Shown here: piece by piece, positions 19,791 to 29,134 of the stretch | How positions within the stretch are numbered: position 1 is the first letter of the stretch | Layout of the letters: the number at the start of each line of letters is the position of its first letter | Assembly: GCF_000741525.1 (NCBI RefSeq) | Contig: NZ_JGYP01000002.1 | Location: forward strand, 62,001 to 126,000 | Direction: 5' to 3' | DNA from: Bifidobacterium bohemicum DSM 22767 | GTDB lineage: Bacteria; Actinomycetota; Actinomycetes; Actinomycetales; Bifidobacteriaceae | Length of the DNA: 64,000 nucleotides | Notes under the pieces: model-generated | Seen by the model: the letters and a program-made list of their open reading frames with translations, nothing else | The model's database searches: none | Told to the model about the DNA's origin: nothing | Translations under genes and position numbers: made by a program

Positions 19791-20972
19791 CTATTGCAAA
19801 TCGTTCCAACAGCCCGTGGCTTCAAGTGAGGCCACCGTTCGGGTCGTGTCATCGGTGAGCACGGTGATATGGCCCATCTTACGGTCCCGTCGCACCTCGG
19901 CCTTGCCGTAATCATGCAAGTACCACTCGGGGTGCTCTCCGATAAGGGCACGCGTGGGAGCCACATGCTGACCCAATACATTCACCATCACCGCAGGACT
20001 CAGCAGTCGCGGCTGCGGCAGGGGCCAACCGGCGATGCCACGAATATGTGCATCGAACTGGTCGATCGAGCATGCCTCGATCGTATAGTGCCCTGAGTTA
20101 TGCGGCCGCGGAGCCAGCTCATTGACCACGACGGCGCCCTGTCTGGTGATGAACAGCTCGATTGCCAGAGTGCCCGCCAGCTTAAAACCTTCGGCCAGGC
20201 GTAAGGCGAGGGATCGGGCCCGACTGATGATCGTTTCATCGACCTCGGCAGGTGCGACGGTCAGATGCAGGATGTTGTGCCGATGGTCATTACGCACTAT
20301 GGGAAAGGTCACAAAGTCGCTGCCATTACCGGCAACCAGGATCGATGCCTCGAATGCGAACTCGACAAAACCCTCGATAATCAAGGGAGGAAACATCCCC
20401 TCCTGCTCAACCCGAGAGTGCACATCCATCAGATCGGCCGGCCCGCGCAGAACCTTCTGTCCGTGGCCGTCGTAACCCCCGCGACGAGTCTTCAGAACCG
20501 CAGGATAGCCGATCTGCACAATTGCCCTGTCGAGATCGGCAAGGTCGTCCACCTGTTGCCACGGAGCCGTTGCGGTGTCGTGATCGTTGACGAAGCGCTT
20601 TTCGAAAACCCTGTCCTGGGTCACGCGCAGCAGATCGGTGCCCTGTGGCACCGCAGCACGATCCGCTCCTTGGCCACGCACGGCATCAATGGCTTCCGCA
20701 TCGACGTTTTCGAACTCATAGGTCAGAACATCGCACTGCCTGGCCAGGCGGGCAATGGCATCTTTGTCCTCATATTGAGCCGTCACTTGGAAATCGGCCA
20801 CCTGAGCTGCGGGGCAGTCCGGAGTCGGGTCAAGGACGCCCACACGAAAACCGTGATATCGCGCCGAAATCGCCATCATTCGCCCGAGCTGCCCTCCGCC
20901 GATGATGCCGATGACCTGATCGGGGTTCAACCGTTGCAAACGTCCGCCGGTTTCTTCAGATAAGCATGGCAT
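19791..20972 (-). CDS. purK: N5-carboxyaminoimidazole ribonucleotide synthase PurK
   Basis: PurK uses ATP and bicarbonate to convert AIR to N5-CAIR. The ATG at 20972 is selected because GAGGA lies upstream and the resulting 393 residues fit the family; the longer frame to 21014 lacks a ribosome site. The N-terminal loop is [15 protein letters not shown]. Further motifs are [14 protein letters not shown]-grasp [17 protein letters not shown] near residue 160 and [14 protein letters not shown] near residue 275. It overlaps the 3' end of purE by 17 bases, so the two are translationally coupled. They supply CAIR for PurC at 1.4 kb. Confidence 0.96.
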   Translation of the reverse strand: MPCLSEETGGRLQRLNPDQVIGIIGGGQLGRMMAISARYHGFRVGVLDPTPDCPAAQVADFQVTAQYEDKDAIARLARQCDVLTYEFENVDAEAIDAVRGQGADRAAVPQGTDLLRVTQDRVFEKRFVNDHDTATAPWQQVDDLADLDRAIVQIGYPAVLKTRRGGYDGHGQKVLRGPADLMDVHSRVEQEGMFPPLIIEGFVEFAFEASILVAGNGSDFVTFPIVRNDHRHNILHLTVAPAEVDETIISRARSLALRLAEGFKLAGTLAIELFITRQGAVVVNELAPRPHNSGHYTIEACSIDQFDAHIRGIAGWPLPQPRLLSPAVMVNVLGQHVAPTRALIGEHPEWYLHDYGKAEVRRDRKMGHITVLTDDTTRTVASLEATGCWNDLQ

Positions 20973-21459
20973 TCGAATCCTCAACTTTCGTTTTGAGACT
21001 CTCACGGTAGTCATCGAGCGCCTCAGCCAGCGTCCTGTCGGTGATGCTCAAAATGCTGACTGCCAACAGACCGGCGTTTGTGGCACCCGACGCGCCGATG
21101 GCCGTCGTTGCCACCGGGATGCCCCCTGGCATCTGAACGATGGACAACAACGAATCGACACCGTGAAGAGCGTGGGACTGAATCGGGACACCAATCACCG
21201 GCAACGTGGTCTGCGCAGCCACCATTCCAGGCAAATGCGCCGCTCCCCCGGCTCCGGCGATGATGACCTTGATGCCTTCCGTGCGGGCAGAACGCGCAAA
21301 ATGAGCCATTTTCTCCGGGGTTCGATGCGCCGATATGACCTCTTTGCCGTACGGTACGCCGAATTGGTCGAGAGCTTCGCACGCATGGCGCATCGTCTCC
21401 CAATCACTCGCCGAACCCATGATTACCGCTACCTGTGGTGTGCTTGTGCTCGTTACCAT
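20956..21459 (-). CDS. purE: N5-carboxyaminoimidazole ribonucleotide mutase PurE
   Basis: PurE rearranges N5-CAIR to CAIR. The ATG at 21459 is preceded by GGAGGATTC, an excellent ribosome site, giving 167 residues, the usual class I size. Motifs are [14 protein letters not shown], the catalytic-histidine region [12 protein letters not shown] near residue 45, and [14 protein letters not shown] near residue 75. Upstream, TATAGT on the minus strand (21501-21506) is a possible -10 element. The gene begins the purE-purK pair, physically separate from the main purine cluster and transcribed in the opposite direction. Confidence 0.97.
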   Translation of the reverse strand: MVTSTSTPQVAVIMGSASDWETMRHACEALDQFGVPYGKEVISAHRTPEKMAHFARSARTEGIKVIIAGAGGAAHLPGMVAAQTTLPVIGVPIQSHALHGVDSLLSIVQMPGGIPVATTAIGASGATNAGLLAVSILSITDRTLAEALDDYRESLKTKVEDSNAMLI

Positions 21460-21785
21460 GAATCCTCCGGACTTTTCGATGATAACCAAATGCAAATACC
21501 ACTATACGCATATTGAGTGATAGAACCCGTACTCCGACCGCCAATCGGGCACGCATGCCGACAAGACCACCGTTCTGTCGTCATTCGTTCGTCCCATCAG
21601 GGTTCACTTGCATAACCGGACACCTGTGCGAGCAAACGTGGATGAACCGATTCCGACTCATTTCACTTGCAGACGACCAATTGATACATACGGAACGCAA
21701 TGACCAGTCCTCAAAACATCGTCTGCTCGCACAACCGAACGGCGGTCAGTACGAGCAGACGATGCAACGGGGTACACCGGTCAAG
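21460..21785. other. purE upstream region with no gene
   Basis: This 326-base stretch between yhbY and purE carries a possible -10 element for purE (TATAGT, complement of 21501-21506) and the hairpin at 21717-21764. The only long frame across it runs on the plus strand opposite yhbY and looks spurious. Confidence 0.6.
21717..21764 (-). terminator. 13-bp inverted repeat downstream of yhbY
   Basis: CATCGTCTGCTCG and its exact complement are separated by 22 bases, 22 bases after the yhbY stop on the minus strand. It likely ends yhbY transcription before purE. The loop is long and no clean T-run follows. Confidence 0.55.
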
Positions 21786-22094
21786 TCAACGCACCAGCCG
21801 AATACGCTCGACCCCCTCCTTGTCCGTCGGGCGGTAAAGAACCAGTCGATGACCAATCACCTGCACGAGTGTGGCTCCGACATTGCCGGCGAGCGTTTCC
21901 CCGACTTCACGCTCGTCAACCGGGCAACCATCCTGTACCACGACTTTGAGCAACTCATGCGATTCAAGCGTCTCGGAGGCCTGTTTAATCGCGGCTTCGG
22001 TGACACCGTTCCTGCCGATCCACAGCATCGGGTTGATTTTACTCGCCAAAGCCTTCAGCTGTTTGACCTGGCGCTTGTTCAGTTCGACCGTCAT
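21786..22094 (-). CDS. YhbY-family (CRM domain) RNA-binding protein
   Basis: This 102-residue protein has the CRM fold found in YhbY, which associates with pre-50S ribosomal subunits. The N-terminus ELNKRQVKQLKALASKINPM leads to the signature WIGRNGVTEAAIKQ, followed by LLKVVVQDGCPVDEREVGETLA and an IGHRLVLYRPTD end. AGGAG lies upstream of the ATG at 22094, which is preferred over a start five codons earlier. In other actinobacteria related genes lie in ribosome or GTPase operons; here it stands alone beside tRNA-Arg. Confidence 0.9.
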   Translation of the reverse strand: MTVELNKRQVKQLKALASKINPMLWIGRNGVTEAAIKQASETLESHELLKVVVQDGCPVDEREVGETLAGNVGATLVQVIGHRLVLYRPTDKEGVERIRLVR

Positions 22095-22244
22095 ACATTC
22101 TCCTGTCATTCCGTTTCCTGTCCAGAGCCAGCACTTCGCTCACCGGACCAACTGGACGTTCACCCACAAACATACCCAATCCCATCCTCAAGACGACGCC
22201 ACGCACGTCGCGGCAGTCAAAGGTGCTGGTATTATAGCAACCGC

Positions 22245-22318
22245 GGTCCCGTAGCTCAGCTGGATAGAGCAACTGACTTCTAATCTGTAGGTCGCCGGTT
22301 CGAATCCGGCCGGGATCA
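22245..22318 (+). tRNA. tRNA-Arg (anticodon UCU)
   Basis: A complete cloverleaf: acceptor GGTCCCG/CGGGATC with one G-T pair, D-arm GCTC..GAGC, anticodon loop CTTCTAA giving TCT, and T-arm CCGG-TTCGAAT-CCGG. The anticodon stem has one T-T mismatch. CCA is not encoded. A hairpin with a T-run follows. Confidence 0.95.
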
Positions 22319-22324
22319 CTCAAC

Positions 22325-22362
22325 AAATCCCTTTAGCCACAACAGCTACAAGGGATTTTTTC
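22325..22362 (+). terminator. Terminator of tRNA-Arg(UCU)
   Basis: AAATCCCTT pairs with AAGGGATTT (22350-22358), extended inward by TAGC/GCTA with one bulge, and is followed by TTTCT. It begins 6 bases after the tRNA. Confidence 0.85.
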
Positions 22363-22389
22363 TAATCCACGCTGGCTCGCCACAAAAAA

Positions 22390-22411
22390 ACTGTGTGCCA
22401 ACTGTGTGCCA
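22390..22411. repeat. Tandem 11-bp direct repeat (ACTGTGTGCCA x2)
   Basis: Two exact adjacent copies of ACTGTGTGCCA lie 70 bases beyond tRNA-Arg. Such short repeats beside a tRNA could be a scar of an integrative element, but no integrase gene is present. The 257 bases between the tRNA and the next gene hold nothing else apart from the terminator. Confidence 0.5.
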
Positions 22412-22575
22412 TTTTTGTCTTTCGCCGTTGATCCGTGCATGCAGGCCTTTTTATGGATTTCAGTCGGACAAAACGACAATTTTGGCAGCCTACGCGCAGT
22501 CCATTGTCCCGATAGATCGCATCAACATCTCTCTGCATTACTGATTCTGTCTGCTCAATTGGCTAAGCTCAAGAC

Positions 22576-23955
22576 ATGGCCAACGATATGGGATCGTCTG
22601 AACAGGAAGCACCCACCGGTGCCGTGGCATGGGCCGGCATCGAACCAACCGGTCAACCGGATTCATTCGATCATCAACCTTGCAGCGTCGAAAATCTGAC
22701 CTTTGAATATGCTCAGGCGGCATTTGCCTCGGCTGGTCTGCCTTGGAACAGCGCAACCATGACACGCCTGCATCTGACAACCGCGCACTGCAACCACGGC
22801 ACGCGCGGAAGCACCAACGATGCGATGAACGATCGGGGCGGCGACAGCGCCGAAACCGCAACCAATCCGGTAGACAAGCATACAGGTTCGAGTTCGGTGC
22901 CCAACGCCAAGCTACCCACATACACCAACACCGCCCTGCTGATTTCGGATCAATGCCCGTACCAGATCAAATGCGCAATGTTCCAAGGCACGACCAAAAC
23001 CGATCTAAAAGAACGTCATGACATCTCGGGGTCGGTCTTGGCGCAAATCGACCGAACGATGGTCTTTCTCAACCAGCACAATTGCGGACACGACGCATTA
23101 CCCGCCGAAGCCCTGCGTGAAGCGTTGGTCAACGCGATTCTGCACCGCGATTATTCGTTGGACGGCCCGACGCTCGTCAGTCTATTCGCATCACGCGTTG
23201 AAATCGTCTCCTTAGGCGGACTGTACGGCGGACTACAGGTCAATGACCTATTGAACGGAGTGAGCCAGACACGCAATACCTGGCTTGCCCAGGTGTTCGA
23301 AGCGCTCAAGCTCAGCGTAAATCTCGGCACCGGCATACAGCGTATTCTGGATTTGTACGCCGCAAGTACGGTCAGTCCGCAAGTGCGGGTCGGACCGACC
23401 TCAGTGGCGATGGTACTACCCAAACCAGTGTCGCAAGAGGATTGGCTGCAACCGACGATAGCTGAAAACGCCTTCGGCGGGCGACCCGGCGAACTCATGG
23501 ACGACGACCATACGACCGGCGAGTCGGATGACGATCGGACTCATACCGCAAAACGCTATATCTTCCCTCCCGCCCGTCGTGACCTGACCCATGACCCCTC
23601 AGCCGCCCTTGCCGGAGCACGGGTCATCAGCGCCTCACCGTTATCCGAGGCAATCGAGCCGCTCTCCACCCTTATCCTCGCCGGAACGAACCTCGTCGGC
23701 AGAATCGGTGGCGACAACAATCGAGCACAGGCGGCAGATCGGATTCACGGCACCAATGGGGACGCGCTTCGCGAAGTGGAGGCATTGGAAGAAGCGACAC
23801 TGCATCTTCTGGCAGAGCGCGGCACGGTACTGAGCCGAGCCCAGATCGAACAGACGTTGAGCCTCGACCGCGAACAAACGACCGTTGTGCTCAAAGCCCT
23901 GGTCGACAAGGGTGCACTCGATGAACACGTTGAATACTCGATTGCACATTCGTAG
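22576..23955 (+). CDS. RecG-like/AlbA-family transcriptional regulator lacking the N-terminal AlbA_2 part
   Basis: The middle of this 459-residue protein matches the ATP-binding regulator family often labelled RecG-like or Schlafen/AlbA_2: LLISDQCPYQIKCAMFQGTT near 125, then the HATPase_c_4 motif ALREALVNAILHRDYS near 180 and VSLGGLYGGLQVNDLL. A C-terminal winged helix near 410-450 (GTVLSRAQIEQTLSLDREQT) is present. The AlbA_2 DNA-binding domain that normally occupies the first 100-150 residues is not recognisable; instead there is a Ser/Thr/Asn-rich stretch with a remnant LTFEYAQAAFASAGLPW. A linker near 305-360 also looks disordered. It could be a shortened but working regulator or an early pseudogene with an intact frame. 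The start lacks a clear ribosome site. Confidence 0.65.
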   Translation: MANDMGSSEQEAPTGAVAWAGIEPTGQPDSFDHQPCSVENLTFEYAQAAFASAGLPWNSATMTRLHLTTAHCNHGTRGSTNDAMNDRGGDSAETATNPVDKHTGSSSVPNAKLPTYTNTALLISDQCPYQIKCAMFQGTTKTDLKERHDISGSVLAQIDRTMVFLNQHNCGHDALPAEALREALVNAILHRDYSLDGPTLVSLFASRVEIVSLGGLYGGLQVNDLLNGVSQTRNTWLAQVFEALKLSVNLGTGIQRILDLYAASTVSPQVRVGPTSVAMVLPKPVSQEDWLQPTIAENAFGGRPGELMDDDHTTGESDDDRTHTAKRYIFPPARRDLTHDPSAALAGARVISASPLSEAIEPLSTLILAGTNLVGRIGGDNNRAQAADRIHGTNGDALREVEALEEATLHLLAERGTVLSRAQIEQTLSLDREQTTVVLKALVDKGALDEHVEYSIAHS

Positions 23956-23986
23956 GACTCGGCCCTGCCCAGATCCAAACGCACAA

Positions 23987-25204
23987 TCAGCCGATAATGA
24001 GCGACAGACCAAACAACACCGCCACGAATGCAACATTCACCAAGCTGTAGACAAGCAGGTAATGACCCTTGCGGTCAGGATAGCGCCGCGCAACCTGCTG
24101 GTAGGAGACCAATGACGCCATCGAAGCGATGATTGTACCCAACCCGCCGATGTTGGTGCCGATGATCAAAGGCTTCCACAGCCGGCAGAAGCCGGAGAGC
24201 AAAATCGAAGTGGGTACGTTGCTGATCAGTTGGCTGGAGACAATGGAAACGGCAAGAGGGTGGGCACCGACCACCGAGGCGGCCAAGGAGGAAAACGCAG
24301 GCACACGACGCATGTTGCCGATGAAAACGAAGAACATGATGAACGTCAGCGGCAAGGCCCAGTCAACTTTAAGAAACACGCGCCTATCGCACAGCACAAA
24401 TCCGACGAAGACCAACGCCACCATCACCCACAGGGGCACGAAACCACTGACGGTCAGCGCACATACCAGGAACAGCACCGCATAAACGACCGCACGCCAC
24501 ACGTTGTTGCCGCCAATGCCGTAACCTCCTATGCGAATCTCGTTAGGCCGCTCCTTTTCCGTGAATGGGGCCAGCGTGGATTGTTCAATGCTGCGTGCAT
24601 CGAGGGATTCAAAGTCAGCTTGCGTACGCTGCCCGCGGAAGGCCACAATAATGATGGCAAACAACAGAATGGCGGAAAGCAGGGAATACGGGCCCATGAT
24701 TGACAAAAAACGCAAAGTGCCGAATCCTGAAATGGCCTTGAAATAAAGATTATGGGCGTTGCCGATAGGGGTGAGCATGCTGCCGGTGTTCGCGCCGATG
24801 GTCATGAGCGTGACCACAAGAACGACCGTCCTCTCCATCTTCGCCATAACCAGAACCGCCAAGGCGAAAGGCACGAACGTTACCAGCGCCACATCATTGG
24901 TGATGAACATCGCGGAAAAGAAGGTCAGGCACACCAAGGTGACCACGAGCCCACTTTCGGTATGAACATAATGCAATAGTCTCGAGCCGATTATCTGAAA
25001 GGCGCCGATCCGCTGGAAGCCGCACACCACGATCATCAGACAGACAAGCTGCATGATAGTGTTGACATGGATATAGGAAGCGTACTGGCCATCGGGCGGA
25101 ACGATGAAGCATGAGACGAAAGCAAGTATGGAGGCGACAACCAGAACAATGTTGTCCTTGACGAATCCCAGTATTTTGTTGCCTACCATCGAAGTACCGA
25201 TCAC
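23987..25204 (-). CDS. Anion permease of the ArsB/citrate-transporter (ion transporter) superfamily
   Basis: The 405-residue protein has about 11 membrane segments and two inverted halves with the motifs MFITNDVALVTFVPFA near 100 and QLISNVPTSILLSGF near 340. These match the repeated N-D/N-P hairpins of the CitMHS/ArsB/SLC13 superfamily. Substrates in that superfamily include arsenite, citrate, dicarboxylates and sulfate; none can be assigned here. The GTG at 25204 overlaps the stop of a small upstream frame (GTGA); an ATG at 25189 is the alternative start. The gene ends 31 bases from the converging regulator, and no arsR or arsC lies nearby. Confidence 0.82.
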   Translation of the reverse strand: MIGTSMVGNKILGFVKDNIVLVVASILAFVSCFIVPPDGQYASYIHVNTIMQLVCLMIVVCGFQRIGAFQIIGSRLLHYVHTESGLVVTLVCLTFFSAMFITNDVALVTFVPFALAVLVMAKMERTVVLVVTLMTIGANTGSMLTPIGNAHNLYFKAISGFGTLRFLSIMGPYSLLSAILLFAIIIVAFRGQRTQADFESLDARSIEQSTLAPFTEKERPNEIRIGGYGIGGNNVWRAVVYAVLFLVCALTVSGFVPLWVMVALVFVGFVLCDRRVFLKVDWALPLTFIMFFVFIGNMRRVPAFSSLAASVVGAHPLAVSIVSSQLISNVPTSILLSGFCRLWKPLIIGTNIGGLGTIIASMASLVSYQQVARRYPDRKGHYLLVYSLVNVAFVAVLFGLSLIIG

Positions 25205-25365
25205 TTGCCCTGCCGGCAGGCGTCATGGCCCGTGCCATCCGCGTGAGCCATCGCCATATCAACCGCACCGTCCAACACGCACTCCTTCTCGAACCCCTCA
25301 TGCCGGCCGCTCATCCCTTCGGACGGGCACATGCCATGTTTGGATAACCGCAGAGACCCAAACAT
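25201..25365 (-). CDS. Possible small His/Met/Cys-rich protein coupled to the anion permease
   Basis: A 54-codon frame begins at an ATG preceded by GGTGGAGGC, a good ribosome site, and its TGA overlaps the GTG start of the permease. Twelve of 54 residues are His, Met or Cys (for example HGMCPSEGM, MAMAHADGTGHDAC). There is no signal peptide or membrane segment. The overlap suggests translational coupling, and the composition would fit a metal-responsive leader, but I recognise no family and the frame could be chance. The frame also remains open upstream to 25476. Confidence 0.3.
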   Translation of the reverse strand: MFGSLRLSKHGMCPSEGMSGRHEGFEKECVLDGAVDMAMAHADGTGHDACRQGK

Positions 25366-25584
25366 GCCTCCACCCCACACCAATACACCCATAATATGGA
25401 CTAGATTGGAAAAAGAATAACACGTGAGCAGGTGATTCGGCGACCTTTTGACTGTTCCGGAGGCCTCATGCATCATACCGGCCTTGTAGAACCAAGCCGT
25501 TTACAATATTACAAAACGACCGTTTTCGCGACACGAGCCTTGTCGTCCTTTGCCCCACCAGATCAGCTTATTGCCAACCGCCGA

Positions 25585-27678
25585 TTAGCGATCGCCATGG
25601 ACTTGAGCCTGAATATCCTTACGAGCGGACTCCATGGCGGTTATCTTGCCCAAAAGCGCAATCTTCTCCTCCCCATCCGGCAGCTGGGTCATCCTGCGTC
25701 TGGCGGCCCCGATGCGACGCATATAGCCCACATCGACAAGTTTTGCGGTCAATTCCGCCGCATAGCGACGCTCAGCCGCGGTGGCGGGACGCAATTTCGC
25801 CGCAGGAGCATCCGATGGATCCACATCGCTCGCGATGTGCGCACCACCGGCCGAACCATCCGACCCATCCGAAGGCAACGGCAAAGGCATGACAGCCAGC
25901 TCGTTGACGACCTCATCGAGCATGGGGCCGGCCGCCTTCGTCAGGTTGTGCATCCACAAGCCCTGCGGAGTATCTTCGGCGGGCAGTCCCCCTGCGGCCG
26001 CAATCGCCTGGAAAAGCGTACGAAACACGGGAGTCATGAAATCACCAAGCTCAAGCGCATTAAAAGCTTTTCGGTCAATGGCCCGAGGCACTTGAATCAG
26101 CACGGCCATGAACTGCTGCTCACAGATGAACACCGCATCATCGATTTTATGATACGCTTGCCCGTTTGCGTCCTGCCGTTCCAAAGCCTTGCGGGCCGCA
26201 GGATTCATGTTCCCGCTCTGATTGCGGCCCCCAAAGGCGTCGGAACCTCCAGGGAAACGTGAATGCTTGACCGCATAAGCGTCATCATCGCGCACTTTCA
26301 AGGTTCTACGCGCCGCACTGACCTCACGCCGTACGATGTCAAGCTCAAGGCCGATGCGTCGAGTGGCCTTGCGCGTGTAGACATCGAGCAGAGATCGATC
26401 ACGAATCTGAGCGATAATCGGCGCAACGGCTTTTACGGCCCCCATCTGCCCTGTCGTGTAGCTCAGATCAAACCGTTTCACCACCGCTTCGATCATGAAG
26501 TCATAGAGCGGGATGGCGCCGTCGATCAACGACCGCACAGCCTGATCACCCTGCTTGATACGCAGGTCACAGGGATCGAGATTGTCGTCGGCCACCGCGA
26601 CGAAGGTTTGCGTAAGGAACGCTGAATCAAGGCCGAACGCATGTAGAGCAGCCTTCTGACCGGCCGCATCACCATCGAAGGTGAACACGATTCGGGAACT
26701 CAACGACTGTCCCTCCACGGTCAGCGGACCCACCAACTGCACGGCGCCAAGCGAATCGTCGGATATCAGACGTCTTACAATTTTGGCATGCTCGGCACCG
26801 AAGGCGGTGCCGCATGTGGCCACAGCCGTATCGACCCCCGCCAGATGGCAGGCCATCACGTCGGTGTACCCTTCGACAATCACGACCTGCCGCTTCTTGA
26901 CAATGGCGGTTTTGGCCAGATCGATGCCGTAGAGTGCCTGCGTCTTACGGTAGAGCTGCGTGTCGGGGGTATTGATGTATTTGGCGTTGATGGTATCGTC
27001 GTCATACAGTTTGCGGGCTCCAAAACCAAGGGTGCGTCCAGTCGAATCACGTATTGGCCAAGTCACCCGACCCCGGAAGTAGTCGTAGACGCCACGCTGG
27101 CCGAGTCTGGCCAGACCGGCGTCGAGCATCTCCTGTTGGGTGAACCCCTTTTCAGCCAAGTGACGTACAAGATTATCCCAGCCTTTAGGAGCATATCCGC
27201 AGCCGAAACGCTGACAATCCGCCTGGCTGAAATTGCGTCCCCCCAGCAGTTTCCTTGCCGCGAGCGCCTCACGCGTCATAATCTGAGAGACGAAATACTG
27301 CTGGGCGACCTCATTGGCCTCGATAAGGCGAGCCCGCTTTGACCCTTTTGCGGCATGCTGATCGCCGCCATGCCGCTCATAGTGCAGTTCGATGTGGTAT
27401 TTGTCGGCCAGAAGCTCCACGGCTTCACGAAAATCGATGTTCTCTCGCTGCTCAACATAGGCGAATACGTCACCGCCCAATCCGCATCCGAAGCAATGCC
27501 AGACTCCCAGCGAGGGACGAACGTTGAAACTCGGCGACTTTTCGTCATGGAACGGGCACAGTCCGACGAACGTGCCGGTACCCGAGGCCCTAAGCGTGAC
27601 GGTGGACGACACGATATCATAAAGATCCGCCGCCTGACGCACCTTTTCGACGTCTTCCTTCAGAATCATTCCTGCCAT
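25585..27678 (-). CDS. dnaG: DNA primase DnaG
   Basis: DnaG lays RNA primers at the replication fork. The 697-residue protein starts with the zinc-binding domain: CPFHDEKSPSF then WHCFGCGLGGD (residues about 40-67), supplying Cys-His-Cys-Cys. The TOPRIM catalytic core follows, with GYGYAPKGWDNL-type region and EGYTDVMACHLAG near 270, ATCGTAFG, and the acidic FTFDGDAAGQKAA near 330. The C-terminal region (from about 450) is more divergent, with a Gly/Asn-rich linker, and should contact the replicative helicase. The ATG at 27678 and one four codons on are both possible. It heads a minus-strand series with dgt upstream, 131 bases away. Confidence 0.95.
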   Translation of the reverse strand: MAGMILKEDVEKVRQAADLYDIVSSTVTLRASGTGTFVGLCPFHDEKSPSFNVRPSLGVWHCFGCGLGGDVFAYVEQRENIDFREAVELLADKYHIELHYERHGGDQHAAKGSKRARLIEANEVAQQYFVSQIMTREALAARKLLGGRNFSQADCQRFGCGYAPKGWDNLVRHLAEKGFTQQEMLDAGLARLGQRGVYDYFRGRVTWPIRDSTGRTLGFGARKLYDDDTINAKYINTPDTQLYRKTQALYGIDLAKTAIVKKRQVVIVEGYTDVMACHLAGVDTAVATCGTAFGAEHAKIVRRLISDDSLGAVQLVGPLTVEGQSLSSRIVFTFDGDAAGQKAALHAFGLDSAFLTQTFVAVADDNLDPCDLRIKQGDQAVRSLIDGAIPLYDFMIEAVVKRFDLSYTTGQMGAVKAVAPIIAQIRDRSLLDVYTRKATRRIGLELDIVRREVSAARRTLKVRDDDAYAVKHSRFPGGSDAFGGRNQSGNMNPAARKALERQDANGQAYHKIDDAVFICEQQFMAVLIQVPRAIDRKAFNALELGDFMTPVFRTLFQAIAAAGGLPAEDTPQGLWMHNLTKAAGPMLDEVVNELAVMPLPLPSDGSDGSAGGAHIASDVDPSDAPAAKLRPATAAERRYAAELTAKLVDVGYMRRIGAARRRMTQLPDGEEKIALLGKITAMESARKDIQAQVHGDR

Positions 27679-27809
27679 AGTGGTTCCACTCTACACAATG
27701 CCGTGGTTTTGGAACGACGTACGCGCCGTCCGCTGAACGGCAAGCCTCAATATACATGATAGGGAACATTGGCATTCGAGGCGTGTCACGGACTTTCACG
27801 CACCCGGTT

Positions 27810-29087
27810 CTAGCAGAGAATGGAATGCAACGCCATGGCCGACCCGTCGGTCAGGCTCGCCACCTGATCTACCGCAACCCGCAAGCGCTCATCATCATTG
27901 ACGCACCGGTTCCAATCCTCAAGAAACACGGTCTCCAGCGCATCCGAAGGACGTGGCGATTCGGCCATGAATACGTCGACCAGATCCTCCACGACCTTCT
28001 GCTCCTCGATATGCAACGGTTCGTGCTCACGCGGCTCCATGACGAAATAAACCGCTATGCCTTTAAGGGCGACGATCTCATAATCGGTTTGTTGCGGAAT
28101 AACCACGCTTGCGCGATATCGGGTCAGGTCCCCATTCCCATATTGTTCGCGGGTCGCGCGTTCCACGGAACCCGCGAAACGTCCTATCAACGAGCTGGTG
28201 ATGTTCTTCAACTGTGCCAAGGCCCGCCGAGAGCCATTGAAGTGGGCCGGGAACATACCAAGTTCCTTGAGCCGGCCGAGTGCCGCGAGCAGACCGTCCG
28301 GGTCCCAACGTTGCCCATACCATTTTCTCGTCGATTCGACCACCCTGTCGATGATGCGCGGATCGGCCAAAGCCAGCGGATGAAAAGCCCCGGTGGCTAT
28401 GGCGTCCTCGAAATCATGCACGCTATAGGCAATGTCATCCGCCAGATCCATCACTTGGCATTCCATGGGGACCGCATTGTCGAGCGCTCCGGCCTTGAGC
28501 CATTCGAACACTTCGACATCGTCCGGATACACACAGAATTTCGGTGTTCGACCGGTTTGCGGACGCTCCTCCGCCTGCGCCAGCGTCCAAGGATATTTGA
28601 CCGCAGCATCAAGAGAGGCGCGGGTAAGATTCACTCCTGCCGAACGACCATCGGCGCGGAACACCTTGGGCTCCAGACGAGTCAAAAGACGCAGCGTCTG
28701 GGCGTTGCCTTCGAACCCTCCGATGGAGGAGGCGATACCGGCCAGGACCCGCTCACCGTTATGTCCGAAAGGAGGGTGTCCCAGATCGTGAGCCAGGCAG
28801 GCACAATCGACCACGTCCGGGTCGCAGCCGAGCATGGAGCCGATCTGACGACCGATCTGCGCCACCTCAAGGGTGTGCGTCAACCGGGTGCGCGCAAAAT
28901 CATCGGTTCCGGCCACCAGAATCTGGCTTTTGGCGCCCAATCGCCGCAATGCCGAAGAATGGATCAGGCGCGCGCGGTCACGTTGGAATTCAGTACGGGA
29001 CTGCGATTTGGGCGGCTCGACGGCCCAACGCTCCCGATCGGAGGCACTATAGCCCTCGCCCGGCATTTCGGAGTCCGAATCAATCAT
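27810..29087 (-). CDS. dgt: Deoxyguanosinetriphosphate triphosphohydrolase-like protein
   Basis: HD-domain dNTPases of this type hydrolyse dNTPs to deoxynucleosides and triphosphate, shaping the dNTP pool. The 425-residue protein has the N-terminal FQRDRARLIHSSALRRLGAKSQ, then the HD motif: RLTHTLEVAQIGRQI near 70 and CLAHDLGHPPFGHNGE near 98, with a further metal ligand in DLADDIAYSVHDFEDA near 200. AGGGGAGCGGC precedes the ATG. It sits directly upstream of dnaG on the same strand, a placement also seen in other actinobacteria. Annotation as dGTPase-like type 2 is from family similarity; substrate preference is unknown. Confidence 0.92.
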   Translation of the reverse strand: MIDSDSEMPGEGYSASDRERWAVEPPKSQSRTEFQRDRARLIHSSALRRLGAKSQILVAGTDDFARTRLTHTLEVAQIGRQIGSMLGCDPDVVDCACLAHDLGHPPFGHNGERVLAGIASSIGGFEGNAQTLRLLTRLEPKVFRADGRSAGVNLTRASLDAAVKYPWTLAQAEERPQTGRTPKFCVYPDDVEVFEWLKAGALDNAVPMECQVMDLADDIAYSVHDFEDAIATGAFHPLALADPRIIDRVVESTRKWYGQRWDPDGLLAALGRLKELGMFPAHFNGSRRALAQLKNITSSLIGRFAGSVERATREQYGNGDLTRYRASVVIPQQTDYEIVALKGIAVYFVMEPREHEPLHIEEQKVVEDLVDVFMAESPRPSDALETVFLEDWNRCVNDDERLRVAVDQVASLTDGSAMALHSILC

Positions 29088-29134
29088 GCCGCTCCCCTAT
29101 CCACGCCATAACCATATATCGACATATCATCGCA

